From Pseudomonadales bacterium (GTDB lineage: Bacteria > Pseudomonadota > Gammaproteobacteria > Pseudomonadales > Azotimanducaceae), in contig JANQKS010000067.1 of NCBI GenBank assembly GCA_028281005.1, positions 1-64,000 of the forward strand: 64,000 nucleotides of DNA. The letters are read 5' to 3'. Under the pieces are notes generated by a model, which did no database searches, was not told where the DNA came from, and saw only the letters and a program-made list of their open reading frames with translations. This document shows positions 19,470-28,445 of the stretch, piece after piece. The position numbers and the translations under genes were made by a program. Numbering within the stretch: the first letter of the stretch is position 1; each line of letters starts with the position of its first letter.

Positions 19470-20264
19470 CTAAAGAATGGAGCGGTGTTGGCCGCCATCA
19501 ATCACAATGTTCTGACCTACAATAAACCGCGCCAAGTCGCTACACAGCAAAGCCGCCATCGGCGCCAAATCTGTCGCGTCAGCAACAAAACCCGCCGGGA
19601 TCTGATTGTTAGCCTGGAAGTGGGCCCTCACCGTGTCCGGGTCGGAATCAATGCCAAACGCAGCCGCGTAAGTTTCACGCAATTCACCCGCACCTTCAGT
19701 GGCAAACATACCCGGCAGCAGGTTATTGATGTTGACGCCGTACTGGGCGACTTCGCGCGACACGCTGGCCGTGTAATTCAGCAGCGCGGAACGCGCCGGG
19801 CCAGACATCAGTCGCCAAATCATCGGGTTCTTTGCCGAAAAGGTCGCGATATTAACGATGCGACCCCAGCCTCGATCTTGCATTCCCGGGATGTAGTGAC
19901 GCATCAACTCAATTGGGCCAATCAGAGCGGTTTCAATCGAGTCCCGCCAGTTTTGTGGCGTCAGTTCCAGAAAGTTACCGTTCGGTGGCGGCGGTTTGAT
20001 GGTAATTGCCAGGATATCTGGGTCCGGACAGGCGGCGAACAACGCGTGGCGCCCTTCCTCGGTGGAAGAGTCAGCCACAATCGGGGTAACGCTGGCACCG
20101 TATTGCGCGCTTATTTCCTGCGCTGCATCCACCAGGCGCTGTTGCCGTCGCGCCGTGATAAACAGTTCCACACCAGCCTCCGCCAGCCGCTCTGCTGTAG
20201 CGCGGCCCATACCAGCGCTACCACCCGCCATGATCGCTTTCTTGCCCTTTATCTTCAGATCCAT
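19470..20264 (-). CDS. SDR family oxidoreductase
   Basis: KKAIMAGGSAGMGRATAERLAEAG and C-terminal VIDGGQ; 264 aa. Confidence 0.92.
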   Translation of the reverse strand: MDLKIKGKKAIMAGGSAGMGRATAERLAEAGVELFITARRQQRLVDAAQEISAQYGASVTPIVADSSTEEGRHALFAACPDPDILAITIKPPPPNGNFLELTPQNWRDSIETALIGPIELMRHYIPGMQDRGWGRIVNIATFSAKNPMIWRLMSGPARSALLNYTASVSREVAQYGVNINNLLPGMFATEGAGELRETYAAAFGIDSDPDTVRAHFQANNQIPAGFVADATDLAPMAALLCSDLARFIVGQNIVIDGGQHRSIL

Positions 20265-20289
20265 CAGCAGCCCTTCAATTTAATAAATA

Positions 20290-20317
20290 AAAAAACAGAG
20301 TACTCTATTTGTTTTTT
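20290..20317. promoter_or_regulatory. Inverted repeat, candidate operator in the SDR/TetR divergent intergenic region
   Basis: AAAAAACA-N12-TGTTTTTT with the inner palindrome AGAGTACTCT. Confidence 0.4.
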
Positions 20318-20415
20318 ATGTCAACATATATCCTCACCCGGTTCCTGCTATGCTTGTCCGGGTGGGCTAATCTCCGCCCTATACCAAGCCGAAGACCCAA
20401 CAAGGAGAGAGTTGC

Positions 20416-21030
20416 TTGAGCGCAATCACACGCAAATCCCAGGAGCGAGCGGAAGTCACCAAAGAAAAACTTCAAGCCGCAACCCTGTCGGTGCTGTTGC
20501 GAGAAGGTTGGGCTGGTACCAGCACAATCAGAATCTGCCAGGAGGCGGGTGTTTCCAGCGGTGCCCAAACCCATCACTATCCAAAGAAGAGTCAATTGTT
20601 GATCGCCGCGCTGCAACGCCTGCGCAACAAGTTAAAAGCACAGGCTCAGCGGCGTATGAATGCGGGTGGGGAGTCTCAGATCTCCTTACTACGCTATCTG
20701 CAATCCTTAAGCTTCAGCAAACGGGATGCTTCCTACTATTACGCCACCCTTGAATCCTTGGTGGCAGCACGCACCGACGAAGACCTCAGACAAGACATTC
20801 AACGCTTCGACGAAGAATGGCTGGAGTACCTGCGCAGCATGGCGAACAAGCGGATTGGTGACCCGCCAGACCACTTCGAGGTGGAGGACATCGCTGAGCT
20901 CACCCTCTATATGGTTCGCGGCATGGTGGTGCACCGCGGGGTACATCAAAACCCAAAACACTTAGAAAACATGTTCCAACTCTGGTGCAAATTGGTGGAA
21001 CACGCATGCAAACAAAAGGAGATCACGTAA
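20416..21030 (+). CDS. TetR family transcriptional regulator
   Basis: N-terminal HTH (KEKLQAATLSVLLREGWAGTSTIRICQEAGVSSGAQTHHYPKKSQLLIAAL). Confidence 0.9.
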   Translation: MSAITRKSQERAEVTKEKLQAATLSVLLREGWAGTSTIRICQEAGVSSGAQTHHYPKKSQLLIAALQRLRNKLKAQAQRRMNAGGESQISLLRYLQSLSFSKRDASYYYATLESLVAARTDEDLRQDIQRFDEEWLEYLRSMANKRIGDPPDHFEVEDIAELTLYMVRGMVVHRGVHQNPKHLENMFQLWCKLVEHACKQKEIT

Positions 21031-21696
21031 ATGTCTAACGACTTACAAATTGATGTGTTCTGGTCTTTTCGTAGCCCCTGGTCGTATCTGGCCACTCCGA
21101 GGTTGCGCGAGTGGCAGGACACGTACCGGTTACAAGTCAATTTTAGACCCGTATATCCCATAGCCATCCGCACGCCGGAGTTTTTCCACAACGTACATCC
21201 ACAGTGGTTTTCTTACTTCATGACAGACGTATTTCGTGTCGCAGAGTATTTGGAGCTGCCGTTTGTGTGGCCCAATCCAGACCCCGTTGCCCAATATGTA
21301 GATGAGCAAGGTTTACGCCAGACGGCTGCAGAGCAGCCTTACATCCACCGCTTGACCCGCCTTGGCGTGGTGGCGGCAGAACAGAATCGAGGCATTGAGT
21401 TCGCTGATGAAGTATCAACGTTAATCTGGGGTGGCACGGCAGAATGGCATACCGGTGATCATCTCGCAGCGGCAGCGGATCGTGCCGGGTTGAATTTAAC
21501 GGAGATGGACAAACAGGCGCTGGCGGAAACCCAGCGCCTGGACGATATCATCGAACAAAACCAGCAAGACCACGAAACTGCCGGTCATTGGGGTGTACCA
21601 ACGTGCACCTTCGAGGGGGAACCCTTTTTTGGTCAAGACCGTTTAGATGTTCTGTTGTGGCGTTTGCAAGGTGCCGGGCTCGAGCGCCGCACCTAG
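21031..21696 (+). CDS. 2-hydroxychromene-2-carboxylate isomerase / DsbA-family protein
   Basis: VFWSFRSPWSYLATPRL and WGVPTCTFEGEPFFGQDRLD; 221 aa. Confidence 0.87.
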   Translation: MSNDLQIDVFWSFRSPWSYLATPRLREWQDTYRLQVNFRPVYPIAIRTPEFFHNVHPQWFSYFMTDVFRVAEYLELPFVWPNPDPVAQYVDEQGLRQTAAEQPYIHRLTRLGVVAAEQNRGIEFADEVSTLIWGGTAEWHTGDHLAAAADRAGLNLTEMDKQALAETQRLDDIIEQNQQDHETAGHWGVPTCTFEGEPFFGQDRLDVLLWRLQGAGLERRT

Positions 21697-21748
21697 GGTC
21701 CTGTTTGGTTAATTCGTTGAACTATGACGCGTTCCATAAGTGCTGCGG

Positions 21749-22792
21749 CTAGGCGCGCGCCTCAACCAGACGCCAGGTGAGCGTCTCACCGGCCATAAAC
21801 GGCACAATTTCCTCATCGAGGAAAGGAAAGCTACCCGGTATCTGCCAAGCCTCGCGCTGCAAGGTGATGGTACCTTCATTGCGTGGCAAACCATAGAAGT
21901 CCGGCCCGAAGTGGCTGGCAAAAGCTTCAAGACGTGCCAATTGTCCTGCTGCATCAAACGCCTGGGCATACAATTCGATGGCGGTAGGCGCGGTAAAGCT
22001 ACCCGCACAGCCACACGAATGTTCTTTGGTGGAGCGGCTATGGGGAGCGCTGTCAGTACCCAAGAAAAACCTGGGATTACCGGAAGTAGCCGCTTCAACC
22101 AAGGCTTGGCGATGGTGTTCACGCTTTAACACCGGTAAGCAATAGTTGTGCGGTCGAATGCCCCCAACCAACATATCGTTGCGGTTCAGCAATAGATGGT
22201 GAGCGGTGATGGTGGCGGCTACGTTGTCCGCAGCTTGCGCAACAAAGTCAGCCGCGTCAGCCGTGGTGATGTGTTCAAACACCACCCTCAAACCTGGAAA
22301 GCGCCCAACCAGCGGTAACAGGATCTGTTCGATAAACACTGCCTCGCGGTCGAAGATGTCGACGTCGTCGTCAGTCACCTCACCATGTATCAACAGAGGA
22401 AGGTCTTCACGCTCCATGGCAGCCAGCGTGTCGTTGCACAGATGAATGTCGGTCACACCCGATTCAGAATTGGTGGTTGCACCCGCGGGGTAGAGTTTTA
22501 CCCCGTGCACGTGGCCGCTGGCTTTGGCACGAACAATTTCCTCCGGCGGCGTGTTGTCGGTGAGATACAGGGTCATGAGCGGGTCAAAAGACAGGTTGTC
22601 CGGCACCGCGTCGAGAATTCGCTGTCGGTATGCCAGCGCCTGTTCGGTAGTGGTCACCGGCGGCGTGAGATTAGGCATGATAATGGCGCGGTTAAACTGC
22701 CGAGCCGTAAACGGCACTACGCTGGGCAGCACCTCCTCATCACGGACGTGAAGGTGCCAATCGTCGGGTGTGGTTAGGGTAATGCGGTCCAC
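21749..22792 (-). CDS. pyrC: Dihydroorotase
   Basis: [43 protein letters not shown]. Confidence 0.97.
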   Translation of the reverse strand: MDRITLTTPDDWHLHVRDEEVLPSVVPFTARQFNRAIIMPNLTPPVTTTEQALAYRQRILDAVPDNLSFDPLMTLYLTDNTPPEEIVRAKASGHVHGVKLYPAGATTNSESGVTDIHLCNDTLAAMEREDLPLLIHGEVTDDDVDIFDREAVFIEQILLPLVGRFPGLRVVFEHITTADAADFVAQAADNVAATITAHHLLLNRNDMLVGGIRPHNYCLPVLKREHHRQALVEAATSGNPRFFLGTDSAPHSRSTKEHSCGCAGSFTAPTAIELYAQAFDAAGQLARLEAFASHFGPDFYGLPRNEGTITLQREAWQIPGSFPFLDEEIVPFMAGETLTWRLVEARA

Positions 22793-22840
22793 TACTGCTG
22801 CGCCTGTCTGAACTATTAACTCGGCGCATATTATAACCTG

Positions 22841-23368
22841 TTAGTCGCGTGTCGGCAGATTTTCCGAGGCACTACCGAGCTGATCCCCGAAATACTCGAT
22901 GAGCTCTACAATGTGGCCATCGGGATCTTCAAAACACACCACCCCCTGCACACCGATGACCGAATCCGGATCACGCAATGGAGCGGTGGGTTGCAGGCCT
23001 TTCTCCGTAAGGTCTGCGTAGGCTGCAGTAATGTTCTCGGTAAGCAGCGCCATAACCCTTGGCATCCGTTCTTCTAACGGCAAATCTCTATTGCGATTTG
23101 GCCACACGGGTTTTAACCACTGGATTAAGTCGATCCGGGTTTGCAGCCGATCGCCGTGGGGTAACACCAGTTGCAAAGCTCGGCCTTGTGCGCCTGGCAT
23201 CATACTAAAGTTGCTGCCGACGTAGTCCGGCCATTGTACGTCGCGGTTGTCCTTGATCACCTCAAAACCGAACAGGGCGTAAAACTCCGCGGATGCGTCG
23301 ATGTCACGGCAGGGCAGAATAAAATGAAAGATCGATCGGGCGCGCCATTCGCTCATAGCTAGGTCCAC
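22841..23368 (-). CDS. VOC/glyoxalase family protein
   Basis: FHFILPCRDIDASAEFYALFGFEVIKD and FEDPDGHIVELIEY. Confidence 0.9.
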   Translation of the reverse strand: MDLAMSEWRARSIFHFILPCRDIDASAEFYALFGFEVIKDNRDVQWPDYVGSNFSMMPGAQGRALQLVLPHGDRLQTRIDLIQWLKPVWPNRNRDLPLEERMPRVMALLTENITAAYADLTEKGLQPTAPLRDPDSVIGVQGVVCFEDPDGHIVELIEYFGDQLGSASENLPTRD

Positions 23369-25530
23369 TAATTAAAGTTCGGACGCCAAGCGACCGTTAG
23401 CCCATAGGTACGCGGCGGGTAGAAGGTTTCGAAACTGTTGTTACCCGTGGAGAGACCGTCCGAGACGGTTAAGCCGCGCTGGTTATCTTCGTCGGTGACG
23501 TTTTTGCCAAACAGGTCTACCTGCCAGGTGTCATCTGCGCTGATCCACTGGAAGCGCACATCCGCAGTGTAAAAGCTCTCTTCCCGGTGCCGGTCGATGT
23601 TCTGCACCCGGTAATACACTTCGTCCTGCCAATAGTAATCCGCTCTCGCGATTAACCGCCCCGCGTCCCCTATGTTCCATTCATATCGTCCAAACAACGA
23701 TACGGTGTTTTTTGGCGCGCGGTTGAGCGTATCCCCTTCTAAATCGATCGCCGGTGTAAATTGGTAGTCATCAAATTCCGCGTCTAACACCGTTAGGTTA
23801 GCGCCCAGCGTCAGACCGTCCACCGGTATAAAGGTGCTTTCAATTTCGAGCCCCCGAATGGTCGCTTCAGCGGCGTTATCGGTGGTGAACAACGTAAATT
23901 CGAGGAAGTTAACCTGCAGATCCTGATAATCGTTATAGAACACCGCAACGTTCACTTGCGCACGATTGTCGAGGAACTGTGTTTTCAGACCCACTTCGAT
24001 CGAATCCACGGTTTCCGGGTCGTAGACATCAAACTGGCCGATGGAATATCCGCCACCCTTGTAGCCGCGGGAAATATTTGCATAGGCCAGCGTGTCATCG
24101 TTCACAAACCAGTCCAATCCCAGTTTGCCGCTCACCTCATCCCAACTGTCGTCCATACGACCGGCAAAGTCGACGCCGAACAGGGGTATCTGTTGAAACT
24201 CATCAATGGTCTTTTCATCTTCTGTCCAGCGCAGCCCGCCAACTAGACGCAGCGGCGCGCCGGATTGACTGAAGTCGTAGGAGATTTGCCCAAATACGGC
24301 TTGCGACTCCGTTTCCAATTCGCCGCCATTGCGGAACAAAAACCCAAACGGAGAGGTGTCTTCAAACAAGTAATTGGTTTCCAAATCTTCCTCAAAATAG
24401 AAGACACCGACGATCCACTGCCAGGGACCGTCACCGTTCGAAACCAGCTGCAACTCTTGAGTGAGCTGATCGGTTTCCATCTCCCAGTTCTGATACTGGA
24501 TGGGTAAATTCGACATGTCGATGTCAGAGTTCTGCAGCCATTCGTTTTCGATGTAACCCGTGATGGATACAAGGGAAAAGCCGTCAAAATCAATGCGGAA
24601 ATCTGCGCCGAGGTAAGTGTTCTCCAATTCCAGCTCTTCCGGATAATCTTTCGCTACCTTGCGTGGGTCGGAAGGGTTCGGCAATGCCCCGTCGTAGACT
24701 GGGATACCGGTAAACGCTTCACGGCGTTTTTGCGAATTTCGGCCTTTGTTTTCGAAGCGCTGGGCGGTGAGCTTAAGCTGCGCGTTGTCACCCAACGCAA
24801 ACTTCACCTTACCGCGCACACTGTGATTATTGGTCTGGTCACCGTCTTTGCCCGCCCTGTTCTCCAGGTAGCCATCATCAAAATCGCGAATATAGGACAA
24901 ACGCCCAGCTACCTGTTCATTGCCGGCGTTAACCACGCCGCGGAAACGGCGCCGGTCATAGTTGCCGATGGTGACATCGCCAAATGTTTCGAACCCCTCG
25001 ACCGGGTCATTGGTAACCACGTTTATCGACCCGCCCGTGGTATTGCGGCCGTACAGCGTGCCTTGTGGGCCACGCAATATCTCAACCCGGGCCATGTCCC
25101 ACATATCTCCCGGCATGGCTGACGGCTGGCCAACATAGATACCGTCGACATGGTAAGCCACACCTGGGTCAAATCCCGCCACCAGCTGATCTGAACCGAT
25201 GCCGCGTATGTAGGCGTACGTCACCGGCGATTGGGAATTCGGACTGATGACTAAGTTGGGTGCCGCAAATTGCAGGTCTTCCAGCTCATCAATGCCGCGA
25301 TCATTCAGCGCGGTGCTGTCAAACGCGGTAATGGCAATGGAAGTGTCCTGCACCGTGGATGTCCGCTTTTCCGCGGTCACCAAGATTTCTTCGATTACGC
25401 CGGAGGATTCTGCGTTTTGTGCGAGCGCAGATTGGGAAAAGACAAAGCCACCCACTAAGGCGACTATCACGGAAGTGACAAGCGGTGTGCTTGTCTGCTG
25501 AGGCCCCATGGTCACGATCACTCTCTCCAC
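23368..25530 (-). CDS. TonB-dependent receptor
   Basis: Plug domain (EEILVTAEKRTSTVQDTSIAITAFD...YIRGIGSD...RVEILRGPQGTLYGRNTTGGSINVVT) and C-terminal beta-barrel; 720 aa. Confidence 0.96.
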   Translation of the reverse strand: MERVIVTMGPQQTSTPLVTSVIVALVGGFVFSQSALAQNAESSGVIEEILVTAEKRTSTVQDTSIAITAFDSTALNDRGIDELEDLQFAAPNLVISPNSQSPVTYAYIRGIGSDQLVAGFDPGVAYHVDGIYVGQPSAMPGDMWDMARVEILRGPQGTLYGRNTTGGSINVVTNDPVEGFETFGDVTIGNYDRRRFRGVVNAGNEQVAGRLSYIRDFDDGYLENRAGKDGDQTNNHSVRGKVKFALGDNAQLKLTAQRFENKGRNSQKRREAFTGIPVYDGALPNPSDPRKVAKDYPEELELENTYLGADFRIDFDGFSLVSITGYIENEWLQNSDIDMSNLPIQYQNWEMETDQLTQELQLVSNGDGPWQWIVGVFYFEEDLETNYLFEDTSPFGFLFRNGGELETESQAVFGQISYDFSQSGAPLRLVGGLRWTEDEKTIDEFQQIPLFGVDFAGRMDDSWDEVSGKLGLDWFVNDDTLAYANISRGYKGGGYSIGQFDVYDPETVDSIEVGLKTQFLDNRAQVNVAVFYNDYQDLQVNFLEFTLFTTDNAAEATIRGLEIESTFIPVDGLTLGANLTVLDAEFDDYQFTPAIDLEGDTLNRAPKNTVSLFGRYEWNIGDAGRLIARADYYWQDEVYYRVQNIDRHREESFYTADVRFQWISADDTWQVDLFGKNVTDEDNQRGLTVSDGLSTGNNSFETFYPPRTYGLTVAWRPNFN

Positions 25531-25542
25531 CTAACAGGCGTT

Positions 25543-25560
25543 ATATAACATACGTTATAT
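25543..25560. promoter_or_regulatory. Inverted repeat, candidate TetR operator upstream of the TonB receptor
   Basis: ATATAAC-ATAC-GTTATAT; the same architecture recurs at 28370-28387. Confidence 0.55.
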
Positions 25561-25580
25561 TAAGCGCCGCTGGCAAGAGG

Positions 25581-26174
25581 CTAGTTAACGAATAATCGAT
25601 CCAGGTAGTTATCGACGATGAGGTCAATGTGTTTGGGTCGCATGCGCTTGCGGTTCATCAGGTACTGCACACCGATGCCATCGCACAGCGCCACTAACGA
25701 CTGAGCTTCTGTGTCAATATCGAGAGACGTGTCTAACTCACCGCGCTGTTGTGATTCTGCCAGCAAATCTCGGATACGCGACAACCACTCCTTATAGCGG
25801 CTTTGCTCCTCGGCACGCATCTCGCTGCTCTCCTCGGCGTGATACCACAACGCCAACCATATTCGCCAACTGGCGGCGGAGCGATTATCATGGGGAAGGG
25901 CTTCACGCAGCACCGCGCGCAATGCCTCCCGCCCCTCATGCTCTTCGTTGGCTTGAATCATGCGCAGCCGCACGTCTTTGCCGTTTTCTTCTAAAACGTG
26001 CCCAATGAGCTCTTCTTTATTTTTAAAGTAGTGCACCAGCGCACCGGTGGTGTAACCGGCACGTTTAGCGACGGAACGGATGGTGGTTTTAGCCAGACCT
26101 TCTTCGAGAATGGTCTGGTAGGCGGCCTCAATGAAATCTCGGCGGCGACCTTCGTGATCAACAATTTTGGGCAA
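25581..26174 (-). CDS. TetR family transcriptional regulator
   Basis: HTH (RRRDFIEAAYQTILEEGLAKTTIRSVAKRAGYTTGALVHYFKNKEELI). Confidence 0.92.
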   Translation of the reverse strand: MPKIVDHEGRRRDFIEAAYQTILEEGLAKTTIRSVAKRAGYTTGALVHYFKNKEELIGHVLEENGKDVRLRMIQANEEHEGREALRAVLREALPHDNRSAASWRIWLALWYHAEESSEMRAEEQSRYKEWLSRIRDLLAESQQRGELDTSLDIDTEAQSLVALCDGIGVQYLMNRKRMRPKHIDLIVDNYLDRLFVN

Positions 26175-26198
26175 ACTGTTCGCCCTCCAAATTGTTGA

Positions 26199-27143
26199 TT
26201 AAAACATAGCCACCGGGTTTACGGGAGAGCCGGTCGCACCCGGGATTTTCAACGCGGCAATGGTCAGCAGGAATCCCCAGCGCTGGTGTTTGGCGCAGGT
26301 AACCGCAAGATGTTCCGTATCAAGGTTATGCAGCAGCGTCATACCCATGCCGCATATACCCAGATAGTGCATGGGCAAAGGCCATTTCGGGCATTCCCAA
26401 TTTGGCTGTGGGTCATTCATATAGTCACTGCCCAATACCACCACGCCGCGTTCGTGAAAAAAGCGGATACACTCAGGATGTATGCCAGGCATCCCGCCCA
26501 CAACCGGATCGAACAAACCTTCCGCCGCGACTCGACGTTGCCTACCTTTGTGTACCAGCAACACATCCCCAGGCTCCACCACCACACCTTGGCGCGCCTC
26601 CGCTGCTTCAAGATCAGCGCGTGAAATACGGTAGTCGCCGGCAAGATATTCCACACCAAGTACCGCGGGTATATCGAGTAAAACGCCGCGGGTGACAATG
26701 CCGTCGAACATGGTCGATATATCGTTGCGCTGCGCACCCGTACTTTTGACGTCCGCAGCGGGAAAGCCGTTGTACATCTTGTGATCAACAAAGACATGAC
26801 ACAGCGCGTCGATGTGCGCACACGCTACCCCATGGTGTTGCACACCGATGTAATCCAACGCCACGGAAAGATCCGGCACACCCGGATAATCACAATCGTC
26901 TCCCGCCCGAATCATCCGATGCTCCGCCGGCCACATATTGTGCGGGCCTGGCTCCACCGGCCACGGGTTACCAACGCCAATTGCCTCGCCGGTGGTCACT
27001 AGGGCCGCGGCTTGGCGGCGCTTGTTTGCATCAATCAGGTTCAAGGCTCCAGCCTGATCTTCATCTCCCCAGCGCCCCCAGTTACAGACTTCACTCCACA
27101 ACTGATCACAGTAGGCCTGAGTGACTTGCGGCAAAGTGTCCAT
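26199..27143 (-). CDS. Cyclase family protein (kynurenine formamidase-like)
   Basis: DEDQAGALNLI, HGVACAHIDALCHVFVDHKMYNGFP, LHNLDTEHLA. Start chosen at MDTLPQ. Confidence 0.88.
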   Translation of the reverse strand: MDTLPQVTQAYCDQLWSEVCNWGRWGDEDQAGALNLIDANKRRQAAALVTTGEAIGVGNPWPVEPGPHNMWPAEHRMIRAGDDCDYPGVPDLSVALDYIGVQHHGVACAHIDALCHVFVDHKMYNGFPAADVKSTGAQRNDISTMFDGIVTRGVLLDIPAVLGVEYLAGDYRISRADLEAAEARQGVVVEPGDVLLVHKGRQRRVAAEGLFDPVVGGMPGIHPECIRFFHERGVVVLGSDYMNDPQPNWECPKWPLPMHYLGICGMGMTLLHNLDTEHLAVTCAKHQRWGFLLTIAALKIPGATGSPVNPVAMF

Positions 27144-27171
27144 ATTTCCTCCCCTCGTGAATTCGGCCGGT

Positions 27172-28344
27172 TTAGGCGGCAAACTCTTGCAACAGCTCTG
27201 CACCGATACAATCTATTGTGGCAAGCACGTCCTGCTGCGGAATCTCCCCCATCTGAACCAGGCACATAAGGCGATCCACCCCCGTTTCGCGGTAACGGTT
27301 CATCTTGCGCCGGCAGGTCTCCAAATCACCGATGATGAAAGAATCGAGATGATTGAGGGTTTCGTAGATTTCTTCGTTGGAGATCTGCTCCCCCGCAAAC
27401 TCCCGCTTCATCAACGCCACCACTGGGTTTGGATCGCTGACATCCGTGGCATCCGGTGCTTCTGCTTCAGTCAGCGCGGCGGTGGACGGTGCCGAGCGCG
27501 GGTCGGTCTGGCCGCGAATATTGCGATAAAAGATTTCACGCGGCACTTGGAACACCTTGGGTGCGGAACTGACGTACCACAAGGCTGAGCGCGGCGCACC
27601 GCTGTCGATGGCTTGTTTGGTGGACTTGCGGGCATGTACAAAGGTGAACACCCCTGCTTGGTTATTGGGATGCGGCGTCTGTGTCGTGGCAATCGCTTCA
27701 CGATAGCCAGCCAACATCTCACCAAAGGTATCGATGGGCGCAAATAAGGTTGTGCCGAGCACACCAACACCAAGTTGCCCTGCCCGCTTAAAAGAATCCG
27801 GGCTGGAACAGGTATGCCACAGATTGGGATGGGGTTGTTGTACCACCTTGGGCTGCACCTCCCGGTCTTCGACTTGCCACGTATCACCGTTCCAGTTGAA
27901 GGGTGACTCCGTCCACGCGCGGGGTAACATTTTGGTGGCTTCTACCAGATGCGCCGCCGCTTGCGCTTCGGTGATTTGAAAGGTTTCCCACTCCTTGCCG
28001 CCCGATTTTGCCAAGCCCGCCTCAATGCGGCCGTTGGTCAGGTGATCCAGTGTGGCCACGCGCTCCGCCACACGCAAAGGGTGATTGATGCCGAATGGCA
28101 CAAGGATACCGGCGTGGCCAACCCGCAAGGTCGTGGTGGCGTTGGCAATGGCGTGTAACAACAGTTCCGGACAACTGCTGTAGCTGAAATCCGGCGTACA
28201 GTGGTGTTCTACTTGCCACCAGCAATCAAAACCGGCGCGCTCCGCATGTTGCGCCTGTTGCAGAGATTCCTCCAACAGAGTGGCGAAACCGCCGTTATCA
28301 TCGCAGTCCCGTTTTTGAATTTCAGAAAATATATCGAGCTTCAT
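27172..28344 (-). CDS. LLM-class flavin-dependent oxidoreductase
   Basis: GFDCWWQVEHHCTPDFSYSSCPE and LDHLTNGRIEAGLAKSG; 390 aa. Confidence 0.92.
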   Translation of the reverse strand: MKLDIFSEIQKRDCDDNGGFATLLEESLQQAQHAERAGFDCWWQVEHHCTPDFSYSSCPELLLHAIANATTTLRVGHAGILVPFGINHPLRVAERVATLDHLTNGRIEAGLAKSGGKEWETFQITEAQAAAHLVEATKMLPRAWTESPFNWNGDTWQVEDREVQPKVVQQPHPNLWHTCSSPDSFKRAGQLGVGVLGTTLFAPIDTFGEMLAGYREAIATTQTPHPNNQAGVFTFVHARKSTKQAIDSGAPRSALWYVSSAPKVFQVPREIFYRNIRGQTDPRSAPSTAALTEAEAPDATDVSDPNPVVALMKREFAGEQISNEEIYETLNHLDSFIIGDLETCRRKMNRYRETGVDRLMCLVQMGEIPQQDVLATIDCIGAELLQEFAA

Positions 28345-28369
28345 TCCACCATCCGTTAGCCGATTTTAT

Positions 28370-28387
28370 ATATAACGCTTGTTATAA
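28370..28387. promoter_or_regulatory. Inverted repeat, candidate TetR operator upstream of the LLM gene
   Basis: ATATAAC-GCTT-GTTATAA; matches the element at 25543-25560. Confidence 0.5.
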
Positions 28388-28445
28388 TATCGAAGTTAAC
28401 AGATTGGGCAATAGCTAAGGCTCAATCAAGCGTCAGACAGTGGTA

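Noticed and set aside
19485-20753. 422-aa plus-strand ORF opposite the SDR gene and running into the TetR gene
   Set aside because: Composition is shadow-like, with no domain pattern, and it overlaps two convincing genes; GC-driven antisense ORF.
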